Source of the DNA: Pseudomonadota bacterium | GTDB lineage: Bacteria; Pseudomonadota; Gammaproteobacteria; Burkholderiales; Burkholderiaceae_C | Direction of reading: 5' to 3' | Length of the DNA: 14,465 nt | Assembly: GCA_023390985.1 (NCBI GenBank) | Contig: JAEWBU010000423.1 | Location: 1 to 14,465 of the forward strand | Part shown: piece by piece, positions 7,014-14,345 of the stretch | Numbering within the stretch: the stretch's first letter is position 1 | How the letters are laid out: every line of letters starts with the position of its first letter | Made by a program: the position numbers and the translations under genes | The notes under the pieces: generated by a model | Told to the model about the DNA's origin: nothing | The model's database searches: none | Seen by the model: the letters and a program-made list of their open reading frames with translations, nothing else

Positions 7014-8249
7014 CTAGAACCGGTCGGGCGCGAACGGCCGCAGGTCCACCTGCGTCCTGCGTCCCGCGACGAGATGCGCGACTTCGCGGCCGGTGCTGGC
7101 GCCGGCGCACATGCCGATGTGGCCGTGGCCGAACGCCATCCACGCGTTGGCCATGCGCGGCGCGCGGCCGATCACCGGCAGGCTGTCCGGCAGGCAGGGC
7201 CGGTGGCCCATCCAGCGCGTGACACGCGAGCTGTCGAGGTGCGGGAACATCTCGCGGCCCTTGGCCAGCAGCACGTCGGCGCGCCGGTAGTTGGGCGGCG
7301 GCGCGAGCCCCGCGAACTCCACGCTGCCCGCCAGGCGCAGGCCCATGGCCATCGGATTGACCATCAGGTTGTATTCGGGCGCCATCACGGTGTGGCGCAG
7401 CTGCAGGTTGCTGCTCTGCACGGTGACGTGATAACCGCGTTGCGTCTCCAGCGGCACGCGCGTGCCCAGTTGCACGGCCAGCGGCCGCGACCAGGCGCCG
7501 GCGGCGACGACCACGCCGTCGCACTCCACGCGCTGGCCGGAAGCAAGCTGCACGGCCGTCACCGTGTCGCCGCGTTTTTCCAGCCGCACCGCTTCGTCCT
7601 GCAGCATCCGCGCGCCGTCGGCCAGGCACTGCGCGTGCAGCGCCTTCACCAGCGCCTCGGGGTTCAGCGTGGAGCCGTTCTCGGGCGCCAGGATGCCGAA
7701 GCGGAAGCGCCCGCGCAGGTCGGGCTCGAGCTGCGCGAGCTCCTCCTCGCCAACGTCGCGCAGGTCCACCTGCAGGCTGCGGCGCAGGTCCATGCCCCAC
7801 TGCCAGCGTGCGGCCGATCTCGGCGAGCCGTAGACGTACAGGCAGCCGGTGCGACGCACCAGGTGCTGCGCCTTCGCGTGTTCGAGCAGCGGTCCGTAGC
7901 TGTCGAAGATCGGCGCCAGCAGGCCGCGCAGCGCGGTGGCGATGCGCACCACCTCGTCGCGGCTGGAATGCCGCAGGAACCGCAGCAGCCAGGGCGCCAC
8001 TGCGGGCAGGTACGAAGGCCGGATCGCCAGCGGACCTTCGGGGTCGCGCAACCAGGCGGGCACCTGCTTCCACATGCCCGGCATGCCCACCGGCAGGCAC
8101 GCGCTCGGCGAGAGCGAGCCCGCGTTGCCGAACGAGCAGGCCTCGCCCGGCGGCACCGGCGACACGAAGGTGATGCGATGGCCATCGCGCTGCAGCCAGG
8201 CGGCGGTGCAGGTCCCCACGATGCCGGTGCCGAGCACAACGAGATGCAT
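7014..8249 (-). CDS. FAD-dependent D-amino acid dehydrogenase (DadA-like)
   Basis: A 411-aa FAD oxidoreductase of the DAO/DadA family. It would oxidise a (D-)amino acid or cyclic imino acid to the imine or keto acid and pass electrons to the respiratory chain. An N-terminal dinucleotide fold HLVVLGTGIVGTCTAAWL has GxGxxG at residues 7-12. The DadA-type CSFGNAGSLSPS follows at about 38-49. A C-terminal FAD-contact region comprises LPVIGRAP and FGHGHIGMCAGASTGREVA. I chose the ATG at 8249, which puts the Rossmann motif right at the N-terminus. An in-frame GTG at 8270 would add 7 residues and has a poor GGGAAA upstream. No Shine-Dalgarno site precedes 8249; a TACACT -10-like hexamer lies 7 bp before it. 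It is probably the first gene of an operon with bug and HAD. The exact substrate cannot be told; dadA itself is only one of several paralogues. Confidence 0.92.
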   Translation of the reverse strand: MHLVVLGTGIVGTCTAAWLQRDGHRITFVSPVPPGEACSFGNAGSLSPSACLPVGMPGMWKQVPAWLRDPEGPLAIRPSYLPAVAPWLLRFLRHSSRDEVVRIATALRGLLAPIFDSYGPLLEHAKAQHLVRRTGCLYVYGSPRSAARWQWGMDLRRSLQVDLRDVGEEELAQLEPDLRGRFRFGILAPENGSTLNPEALVKALHAQCLADGARMLQDEAVRLEKRGDTVTAVQLASGQRVECDGVVVAAGAWSRPLAVQLGTRVPLETQRGYHVTVQSSNLQLRHTVMAPEYNLMVNPMAMGLRLAGSVEFAGLAPPPNYRRADVLLAKGREMFPHLDSSRVTRWMGHRPCLPDSLPVIGRAPRMANAWMAFGHGHIGMCAGASTGREVAHLVAGRRTQVDLRPFAPDRF

Positions 8250-8256
8250 GCGGGGC

Positions 8257-8262
8257 AGTGTA
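8257..8262 (-). promoter_or_regulatory. Candidate -10 element (TACACT) for the dadA-like operon
   Basis: TACACT matches 4 of 6 bases of the sigma70 -10 consensus and ends 7 bp before the ATG at 8249. Transcription would then start at or near the ATG, a leaderless arrangement. No convincing -35 hexamer is seen at 16-18 bp. Weak on its own. Confidence 0.25.
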
Positions 8263-8333
8263 GCCAGCACGCGCCGGCTTTTCCCGCATCAATGCTCGGC
8301 GCGGATTTCATGGAACGCGCCGCGGCCGCGCCC

Positions 8334-8339
8334 TATGCT
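8334..8339 (+). promoter_or_regulatory. Candidate -10 element (TATGCT) for eamA
   Basis: TATGCT (4 of 6 with TATAAT) ends 6 bp before the ATG at 8346. TGGAAC at 8311-8316 sits 17 bp upstream but matches the -35 consensus poorly. If used, the mRNA would be leaderless or nearly so, which fits the lack of a Shine-Dalgarno site before this ATG. Confidence 0.28.
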
Positions 8340-8345
8340 CGGCGG

Positions 8346-9230
8346 ATGTCCCGCCTTTCTCCCGCCCACGCGCTGCTGGCGCTCGCCATCGTCGCCGTGT
8401 GGGGCACCAACTTCGTCGTCATCAAGGTGGTCCTGGATGAACTGCCACCGCTCCTGGTGGCCACGCTGCGGTTCCTGCTTGCACTGCTGCCGGCCATGTT
8501 CTTCCTGCCGCGGCCGCGCGTGCCGCTGGCCAACCTGGCCGGCTACGGCCTCCTGATCGGCGCCGGGCAGTTCGGGCTGCTGTACCTCGCGATCGACGGC
8601 CACATCTCGCCGGGGCTCGCGTCGCTGGTGGTGCAGACCCAGGTGTTCTTCACCATCGGCCTCGCGATGTGGCTGGGTGGCGAGCGCCTGCGCGGCTACC
8701 AGGGCGTCGCAGTCCTCGTGGCGGCGGCGGGGCTGGCCGTGGTCGGCTGGCACACCGATGCGACCACCACCATCGCCGGCCTCTTGATGGTGCTGGGCGC
8801 GGCCGCGTCCTGGGCGGGCGGCAACATCCTGACCAAGCGCGCGGGCACCATCAACATGCTGGCCTACGTGGTGTGGTCGTCGGCCTTCGCGGTGCCGGTA
8901 CTGCTGGTGCTGTCGCTCGCGGTCGACGGCTGGGACGCGATGGCGACCAGCATGCGCAACGCCTCGGTCGCGGCATGGGCCGGCGTGGCCTGGCAGTCGT
9001 GGGGCAACACGCTGTTCGGCTACGCGGCCTGGAACTGGCTGCTCTCGCGCTACACGGCGGCGACCGTCACGCCGCTCGCGCTGCTGATCCCGGTGTTCGG
9101 CATGGGCGCTTCGGCGCTCTGGCTGGGCGAGCCGCTGCCGGGATGGAAGATCGTCGCGGCGGGGCTGGTGATCAGCGGGTTGGCCTTGAACCTCCTGTGG
9201 CCCCTGGTGCCGCGACGGGCCGCCGCCTAA
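8346..9230 (+). CDS. eamA: EamA/DMT-family transporter (amino-acid metabolite exporter)
   Basis: A 294-aa inner-membrane protein with ten predicted membrane helices in two EamA repeats (about 8-28, 35-54, 61-81, 88-110, 118-135; 141-160, 169-191, 207-228, 239-260, 267-286). Family motifs are VWGTNFVVIKV near the N-terminus, GERLRGYQ after helix 4, WAGGNILTK at the start of repeat 2, and LIPVFGMGASALWLGEPL near the end. From memory it closely resembles E. coli EamA, which exports cysteine and O-acetylserine, in length and motif order. The true substrate here is unproven. In-frame ATGs at 8292 and 8310 could extend it, but they add an Ala-rich segment that does not fit the family. It diverges from the dadA-like operon, so the two could handle related amino acids. 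Its stop overlaps the convergent lipoprotein gene. Confidence 0.9.
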   Translation: MSRLSPAHALLALAIVAVWGTNFVVIKVVLDELPPLLVATLRFLLALLPAMFFLPRPRVPLANLAGYGLLIGAGQFGLLYLAIDGHISPGLASLVVQTQVFFTIGLAMWLGGERLRGYQGVAVLVAAAGLAVVGWHTDATTTIAGLLMVLGAAASWAGGNILTKRAGTINMLAYVVWSSAFAVPVLLVLSLAVDGWDAMATSMRNASVAAWAGVAWQSWGNTLFGYAAWNWLLSRYTAATVTPLALLIPVFGMGASALWLGEPLPGWKIVAAGLVISGLALNLLWPLVPRRAAA

Positions 9231-11239
9231 GGCGTGCAGCTGCGGCCCTGCATCGCGATCAGCGCCCGCAGATAGCCGACCGATCCCGGCGCCATGCCGG
9301 TCTCGTCCGGTCCCAGCGTGTCATGGGTATGCGCGCAGCCGTAGTTCGTGTTCGCCACCGTCGCGGGCGTTAGCACGTCGTCGCCCGCGGGAACAGTGCT
9401 CTGCTTCACCCAGGCCACCATGTCGTCGAACGACCGCGACATCTCGGCGATGGTGAAGTCGCAATGCGACACGCCGCGGATGGCCCGTTGCACGAGCAGG
9501 TGGCCCGCACCGCTGCCCTCGGCGCGCCGGCGGTACACCTGCTGCATGCCGAACGGCACGAACAGGTCGCCCAGCGTGTGGATGGAGACCACCGGAGCCA
9601 TCAGTTGCCCATTCACCTTGGGAATCCAGCGCAGCCCGTCCCAGCGCAGCCGGTTGGCGTCGGCAGGAGCGATGGCCCGGGGTGCGGCGTTGTTCAGGTC
9701 GGCCGAGAGAGCGTCCTGGCCGTCGACCTTGTAGACGATGGACGTGGTGTCGGACACCGACTTCGTGGTCAGGCCCGTCGTCACGGTGGTGGTGCCGAAC
9801 AGGCCGTAGGGCGCGGTGAGCGACCCCACGCCCAGGCCAAGGTCGAACAAGGGCCGCGGTCCACCGGTGAGGTTCTGCAGGACCGACGCGTACGCCATGC
9901 CCGCGATGGGTGTCGGCGTGATCGGCGGCGCCAACGTGGTCGCGCCGAACAGCGCGGTCGTCACATCGGCCCTGATGCTGCTCCACTGGTCCAGCGCCGC
10001 CGACGGCTGGCCGCCGAGCACGTGCGCGGCTCCTTGCATGCCGGCGAAGGTGTCGAAGAGCGTCGTGTCGCCGACCACGCCGCACATGGGCATCGCGCCG
10101 TCGTAGCGGACCTTGTGGCGCGCCGTCGCGTAGGTCTCCGCCTCCACCGCCGCGGCCGCGACATGGCCGCCCATCGAGTGGCCGACGATGTAGGTGCGGC
10201 TCGGCGCCGCCAGGGGACGGCCGCGCGCCGCCGCGATCGCGTTGAAGTTCTTCGCCAGCAGGTTGGTGTCCTCGATGCCGGCGCGCACGTCGTAGGAGTT
10301 GCGGCTGTAGCTCGATGCGGCCCACGCGTAGCCTCGCTGCACCAGGTGGCGGCGGATCGCGCTGTCCACCGCACGCAGCTCCAGGCCCTCGCCCGCGTAG
10401 CCATGCGCGTACATCACGAGCTCGCCGTTCCAGTTCGCGGGCACCTCGATGCGCCAGGCGGCGCCCTCGAGCACGCCCGCCCAGCGGCTGGTGGTGTTCA
10501 TGTCCACCGCGTCGCCGGCGGCGGCCGGCAGGGCCGCGAACGTCGTGGCCGTGGCATCGCCCGGGCTGATGAAGTACGCCACGCGGTCGTGCGGGCGGCT
10601 CTCCTCGGGCGGCATCGCGGCGCGAAGGTCGCCGGCGGCCGCTGCGACCGCCGCAAGGTCGGCGACGGTCCGGCCCGCCTGCGCCAGCAGCGCGACCAGG
10701 TTGTCGAGCAGCCGGTCATCCGCATCGCCGATGGCGAACGGCTTGGTGAGCGGATCGCCGGTGATCAGGCCGCCGGCCAGAGCGGACGCCTGGTCCTGCA
10801 CATAGGTACGCGCCATCCCGAGTCCGGACTGAAGCGCCGCAGCGCGTGCCGCATCGAAGTTCGCGAACGCCTGCGCCGGATCGCCGCCGATCGCGCGAGC
10901 GATCAGCAGCTCGGTCAGCGGTGTGACGTTGACGCGTCCGCCCTGCATCGCGAAACCGTGCAGCGTCACTTCGTTCTGGCGGACCTGCACCACGCAAGGC
11001 AGGACGGAATCGGCCAGCGTCACCGTGAACGTGCCGTCGGCCGCGGAGTTCGTGCTGCCGCCGCCGGACACGCACCGGGCCGCGACGGCCGCGTTGTCCA
11101 TGGCTGCGCCGGTGGCCGCGAGGCCGTTGAGCGTGACCGTGGATCCGCTGACGTCGCCGCCACCGCTTGATCCACATGCGGCCAGCACCACGGCCGTGAT
11201 CGCTGCCAGGGCCAGGCGGCCCGTCATCCCATGCTTCAT
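9227..11239 (-). CDS. Secreted lipoprotein with regulatory-like N-terminal domain and alpha/beta-hydrolase domain
   Basis: A 670-aa predicted lipoprotein. The signal peptide ends in a lipobox LAAC-G with Cys22, followed by a Ser/Gly linker. Residues about 33-100 form a carboxypeptidase-regulatory-like beta domain (NGLAATGAAMDNAAV ... ADGTFTVTL) with a possible Cys56-Cys82 disulfide. A helical, Ala-rich stretch (105-210) precedes the hydrolase domain (about 215-615). This has an oxyanion-type YAHGY (277-281), nucleophile elbow GHSMGG with Ser355, probable acid Asp558 (HTLGDLFVPF) and His592 (GVSHCDF). A C-terminal tail has CAHTHDTLG and a final Cys668. The role is probably a cell-surface or secreted esterase, lipase or peptidase; the substrate is unknown. 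A strong GGAGG lies 7 bp before the ATG. It diverges from the flavo-oxidase gene. Its stop and that of eamA overlap by 4 bp. Confidence 0.85.
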   Translation of the reverse strand: MKHGMTGRLALAAITAVVLAACGSSGGGDVSGSTVTLNGLAATGAAMDNAAVAARCVSGGGSTNSAADGTFTVTLADSVLPCVVQVRQNEVTLHGFAMQGGRVNVTPLTELLIARAIGGDPAQAFANFDAARAAALQSGLGMARTYVQDQASALAGGLITGDPLTKPFAIGDADDRLLDNLVALLAQAGRTVADLAAVAAAAGDLRAAMPPEESRPHDRVAYFISPGDATATTFAALPAAAGDAVDMNTTSRWAGVLEGAAWRIEVPANWNGELVMYAHGYAGEGLELRAVDSAIRRHLVQRGYAWAASSYSRNSYDVRAGIEDTNLLAKNFNAIAAARGRPLAAPSRTYIVGHSMGGHVAAAAVEAETYATARHKVRYDGAMPMCGVVGDTTLFDTFAGMQGAAHVLGGQPSAALDQWSSIRADVTTALFGATTLAPPITPTPIAGMAYASVLQNLTGGPRPLFDLGLGVGSLTAPYGLFGTTTVTTGLTTKSVSDTTSIVYKVDGQDALSADLNNAAPRAIAPADANRLRWDGLRWIPKVNGQLMAPVVSIHTLGDLFVPFGMQQVYRRRAEGSGAGHLLVQRAIRGVSHCDFTIAEMSRSFDDMVAWVKQSTVPAGDDVLTPATVANTNYGCAHTHDTLGPDETGMAPGSVGYLRALIAMQGRSCTP

Positions 11240-11243
11240 GTCG

Positions 11244-11251
11244 TCTCCTCC
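11244..11251 (-). promoter_or_regulatory. Strong Shine-Dalgarno site GGAGGAGA of the lipoprotein hydrolase
   Basis: On the - strand GGAGGAGA precedes the ATG at 11239 with GGAGG 7 bp away. It is the strongest ribosome binding site in the window and fixes the start that gives the lipoprotein signal peptide. Confidence 0.75.
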
Positions 11252-11286
11252 GGGTAGTCACCGCGCTGGACCGCCGCGGCGCGGCC

Positions 11287-11315
11287 AGTGTGGGAACCGC
11301 TCGCTGACGCGACAA
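11287..11315 (-). promoter_or_regulatory. Candidate sigma70 promoter of the lipoprotein hydrolase
   Basis: On the - strand TTGTCG (11310-11315, 4 of 6) and CACACT (11287-11292, 3 of 6) are spaced exactly 17 bp apart. This would give a leader of about 40 nt that contains the GGAGG site. Both hexamers are poor matches, so it is only a candidate. Confidence 0.22.
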
Positions 11316-11360
11316 TGGACCATCGGACTCTCCCATCTGCATCGCGTGCACCGCCCCGTC

Positions 11361-13163
11361 ATGACGAATCGAAGACAACTCCTTCGCGCCGCAGCGGCGC
11401 TTCCGGTGATCGGTCCGGTCGGCGCGACGGCTGCTTCGGCTTCCGCGCGCGTGCGACCCGGCCAACCCGGCTGGCCCACCGAAGCCGAGTGGCGGCAGTT
11501 CGGTGCGCGGCTGTCGTCCGGCGCGCTGGTCCCAGTGCGCTCGCCCTGGCCCGGCTGCATCGCATCGCCTGCCGGGGACGAGTGCAGGCGCCTGTTCCAG
11601 CGGGCCAAGAACCCCTACTTCCTCGGCGACGAGGCGGCGATGACGCAGACGCTCGGCTGGGTCGGCGCCTGGACTTCCTCGCCCAGCGCGTATGCCGTCG
11701 CGGCGAACAACGCGGACGACGTCGCGGCGGCGGTGAACTTCGCGCGCGAGCGCCGGCTGCGCCTGGCGGTGAAGGGTGGCGGCCACAGCTACCAGGGCAC
11801 GTCGAACGCGCCGGACTCGCTGCTCGTGTGGACGCGTCGGATGAACCAGGTGACGCTGCACGAGAACTTCACGCCGCAAGGCTGCGCAGGCTTGACGCCC
11901 GCGGCGCGCGCCGTTTCCGTCGGTGCCGGTGCGCTCTGGGCCCACGCCTACGACGCCGTCACCACGCGCGGCGGCGGCTACGTGCAGGGCGGCGGCTGCA
12001 TGACGGTGGGCGTCGCGGGCCTGGTGCAAAGCGGCGGCTTCGGCAGTTTCTCCAAGGCCTTCGGACTCGCCGCGGCCGGCCTGCTGGAAGCCGAGGTCGT
12101 GACGGCCGACGGAGTCACCCGCATCGCCAACGCCTGCACGCACCCCGACCTGTTCTGGGCGCTCAAGGGCGGCGGAGGCGGCAGCTTCGGCGTGGTGACG
12201 CGCCTCACGCTGCGCGTGCACGAACTGCCGGAGACGTTCGGCGCGGTCAACTTCACGGTGCGGGCCCACTCGCCCGAAGCGTTCCGCCGCCTGGTCGCCA
12301 TGGCCGTGGACCTCTACGCCGACTCGCTGATGAATCCTCACTGGGGCGAGCAGATCCGCTTCCTCCCCGGGAACATCATGAACGTCGCCATGGTGTTCCA
12401 GGGCATGGAGCGATCGCAGGCGGTGGCGACCTGGCAGCCTTTCCTCGATGCGATCGAGCGTGCGCCGCAGGACTTCTCGATGGACTTCGCGCCGCTGAAG
12501 ATCGTCTCGACTTCGGCGCGAACCTTCTGGTCGCCCACCCTGATCAAGCGCGCGCTGGGTTTCATCCGCCGCGACGAGCGGCCGGGCGCGCCCGAGGGCA
12601 ACGTGTTCTGGCCGGGCGACGAAGGCCAGGCCGGCCAGTTCCTGCACGGCTTCCAGTCGGCGTGGCTGCCGGCCGCGCTGCTGCAGCCCGGCCAGCGTGC
12701 CGCGCTGGCCGACGCGCTCTTCGCGGGCAGCCGGCACTGGGTCCTGTCCCTGCACTTCAACAAGGGATTGGCGGGTGCGCCGCAGCAGGCCCTCGCGGCG
12801 GCGCGCGACACGGCCGTCAACCCGGCCGTGCTCGATGCGTTCGCGCTGGTCATCTGCGCCGCCAACGAACAGCCGGCCTATCCCGACGTGAAGGGCCACG
12901 AGCCCGATGCCGTGCTCGCGCGCACCCGCGCCGATGCGATCGATCGCGCCATGGCCGAGTTGCGCAAGCTGGTGCCGCAGCCGGGCTCGTACGTCTCGGA
13001 GAGCGACTACTTCGAGCGCTCGTGGCAGCAGTCGTTCTGGGGATCGAACTACGCGCGCCTCGCGGCCATCAAGCAGAAATACGACCCGGATGGGTTGTTC
13101 TTCGTGCACCACGGCGTCGGCAGCGAACGCTGGAGCGCGGACGGGTTCACGCGGCAGGGCTGA
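11361..13163 (+). CDS. Exported berberine-bridge-type FAD-linked oxidase
   Basis: A 600-aa FAD-binding PCMH/BBE oxidoreductase. The N-terminus NRRQLLRAAAALPVIG is a Tat-like leader, consistent with a folded flavoprotein sent to the periplasm. The FAD domain spans about 105-290. KGGGHSYQG carries His142, and GGGCMTVGVAGLVQSGGFG carries Cys213; these correspond to the two residues that bind FAD covalently in bicovalent BBE enzymes. WALKGGGGGSFGVVTRLTL (267-285) is also typical. The C-terminal BBE motif is NYARLAAIKQKYDPDGLF (563-580). These enzymes oxidise alcohols, sugars or other bulky hydroxyl compounds with O2 or another acceptor; the substrate is unknown. I chose the ATG at 11361 because it begins the twin-Arg leader; a GTG at 11346 is possible. 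The open frame continues upstream without meaning. It diverges from the lipoprotein hydrolase across 121 bp. Confidence 0.9.
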   Translation: MTNRRQLLRAAAALPVIGPVGATAASASARVRPGQPGWPTEAEWRQFGARLSSGALVPVRSPWPGCIASPAGDECRRLFQRAKNPYFLGDEAAMTQTLGWVGAWTSSPSAYAVAANNADDVAAAVNFARERRLRLAVKGGGHSYQGTSNAPDSLLVWTRRMNQVTLHENFTPQGCAGLTPAARAVSVGAGALWAHAYDAVTTRGGGYVQGGGCMTVGVAGLVQSGGFGSFSKAFGLAAAGLLEAEVVTADGVTRIANACTHPDLFWALKGGGGGSFGVVTRLTLRVHELPETFGAVNFTVRAHSPEAFRRLVAMAVDLYADSLMNPHWGEQIRFLPGNIMNVAMVFQGMERSQAVATWQPFLDAIERAPQDFSMDFAPLKIVSTSARTFWSPTLIKRALGFIRRDERPGAPEGNVFWPGDEGQAGQFLHGFQSAWLPAALLQPGQRAALADALFAGSRHWVLSLHFNKGLAGAPQQALAAARDTAVNPAVLDAFALVICAANEQPAYPDVKGHEPDAVLARTRADAIDRAMAELRKLVPQPGSYVSESDYFERSWQQSFWGSNYARLAAIKQKYDPDGLFFVHHGVGSERWSADGFTRQG

Positions 13164-13202
13164 ACGCTTCGCGCTCGTTGCCAAGCCTGCGCTTCGAGCG
13201 CA

Positions 13203-13218
13203 CGATGCAGTTGCATCG
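13203..13218. repeat. Perfect 7-bp inverted repeat, operator-like
   Basis: CGATGCA-GT-TGCATCG is a 16-bp near-perfect palindrome with a 2-bp centre, in the 127-bp gap between the flavo-oxidase and the VWA gene, about 70 bp before the VWA start. It directly abuts a second inverted repeat, GCGGGG (13218-13223) with CCCCGC (13233-13238). There is no T-run, so neither is an intrinsic terminator. It could be an operator or chance. Confidence 0.35.
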
Positions 13219-13290
13219 CGGGGAAACTCGTGCCCCGCTTGCCGGCGCCGATGGCGCGCCGCGCTGCACGAGGACCACGAGGGCCCGCCG

Positions 13291-14334
13291 ATGTTCTTCC
13301 TGTGGCCTCAGCACCTCTGGCTGATGCTGCTGGTGCCCATGCTGCCGCTGGCGTACGTCTGGCTGCTGCGTCGTCACCGGTCGGCCGTGCGCTACAGCAG
13401 CGTGCGTCCGGTCCGCGAGGCATCGCGGGGCCGGCAGTGGCGGCGCCACCTTCCGCCCTTGCTGCTTCTCTTGGCGTGCTCGGCGCTGCTGTTCGCCGCC
13501 TCGCGCCCCGTTACGCGCATCCCGCTGCCGTGGTCGCGCTCGACCATCATCCTCGCCATGGACGTCTCGCTCAGCATGCGCGTGACCGACGTGAAGCCGA
13601 CCCGGCTCGCGGCCGCGCAGGAATCGGCGAAGGTGTTCGTGCACCAGCTGCCCAAGGACATCGAGGTCGGGCTGGTCGCGTTCGCGGGCAGCACGCAGGT
13701 TGTCCAGCGCGCGACGCTGGATCGCCCATCGATCGTCGCGGCGATCGATGGCTTCCAGATGCAGATGGGCACCGCGGTCGGCGATGCGATCGTGCAGTGC
13801 CTGGCGGAGCTGTTCCCCGACCAGGGCCTCGATCCCAACGCTCCCCCCGTCCCCCCGTCCAGCCGGCGGACGTCAAGCCGCAGCCTGGATGACGCGGCCA
13901 AGCCTCCTTCGAAACAGGTCGCGGCCGTCGCTCCGGGTTCCTACGATTCCGCCGCCATCGTCCTGCTCAGCGACGGCCGCCGCACCACGGGCATGGAAAC
14001 GCTGGACGCCGCGAAGATGGCTGCGGATCGTGGGGTGCGCATCTACGTCGTGGGTCTGGGCTCGGTGAACGGCGACGCCACCACGCCCGAAGGCATGCCG
14101 ATCTACGTGCAGCTGGACGAACCGACCTTGCGCGAAGTGGCGCGCATGACGAAGGGGGAGTACCACCATGCGGGCACGGCCGAGGCGCTGCGGCACGTGT
14201 ACGAGGAGCTGGGGACGCGTGTGCAGGTGGTGGCGCGCGACACGGAGCTGGCGGGCTTGCTGGCGCTCGCGTCGGCGCTGTTCGCGCTGGCGGGCGCAAG
14301 CCTGTCCGTGCTGTGGTTCGGACGGTTCGCCTGA
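13291..14334 (+). CDS. BatA-like membrane protein with von Willebrand factor A domain
   Basis: A 347-aa inner-membrane protein. Two N-terminal membrane segments (about 8-26 and 54-70) surround a basic loop, as in the BatA N-terminal domain, and one C-terminal segment lies at about 319-343. The VWA domain between them (about 85-310) has an intact MIDAS metal site: DVSLS (Asp91, Ser93, Ser95), Thr161 in MGTAVGDA and Asp228 in LLSDGRRT. Inside the domain, about residues 178-218 form a Pro/Ser/Lys-rich insertion. BatA proteins usually sit beside MoxR AAA+ ATPase, DUF58 and BatB genes and act in envelope stress or protein assembly; none of these is visible here, so the partner is unknown. The ATG at 13291 follows GAGGG by about 6 bp and starts directly with the membrane segment; the longer frame upstream is a shadow of the oxidase gene. 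Confidence 0.88.
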   Translation: MFFLWPQHLWLMLLVPMLPLAYVWLLRRHRSAVRYSSVRPVREASRGRQWRRHLPPLLLLLACSALLFAASRPVTRIPLPWSRSTIILAMDVSLSMRVTDVKPTRLAAAQESAKVFVHQLPKDIEVGLVAFAGSTQVVQRATLDRPSIVAAIDGFQMQMGTAVGDAIVQCLAELFPDQGLDPNAPPVPPSSRRTSSRSLDDAAKPPSKQVAAVAPGSYDSAAIVLLSDGRRTTGMETLDAAKMAADRGVRIYVVGLGSVNGDATTPEGMPIYVQLDEPTLREVARMTKGEYHHAGTAEALRHVYEELGTRVQVVARDTELAGLLALASALFALAGASLSVLWFGRFA

Positions 14335-14345
14335 GGCAATCCAAA

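Noticed and set aside
7039..7773. Direct repeat CGCAGGTCCACCTGC at 7039-7053 and 7759-7773
   Set aside because: Both copies lie inside the DadA-like gene and encode the same short peptide (QVDLR) with the favoured codons; probably chance.
6690..8345. Long + strand frame joined in front of eamA
   Set aside because: It is antisense to the Bug and DadA-like genes and reads as an Arg/His/Gln-rich shadow; only the part from 8346 has EamA helices.
10716..13184. 822-residue open frame on the - strand across the flavo-oxidase and the start of the hydrolase gene
   Set aside because: Its composition (Arg, His and Ala runs) is that of a GC-rich antisense shadow, and the opposite strand encodes clear FAD-oxidase motifs over the same bases.
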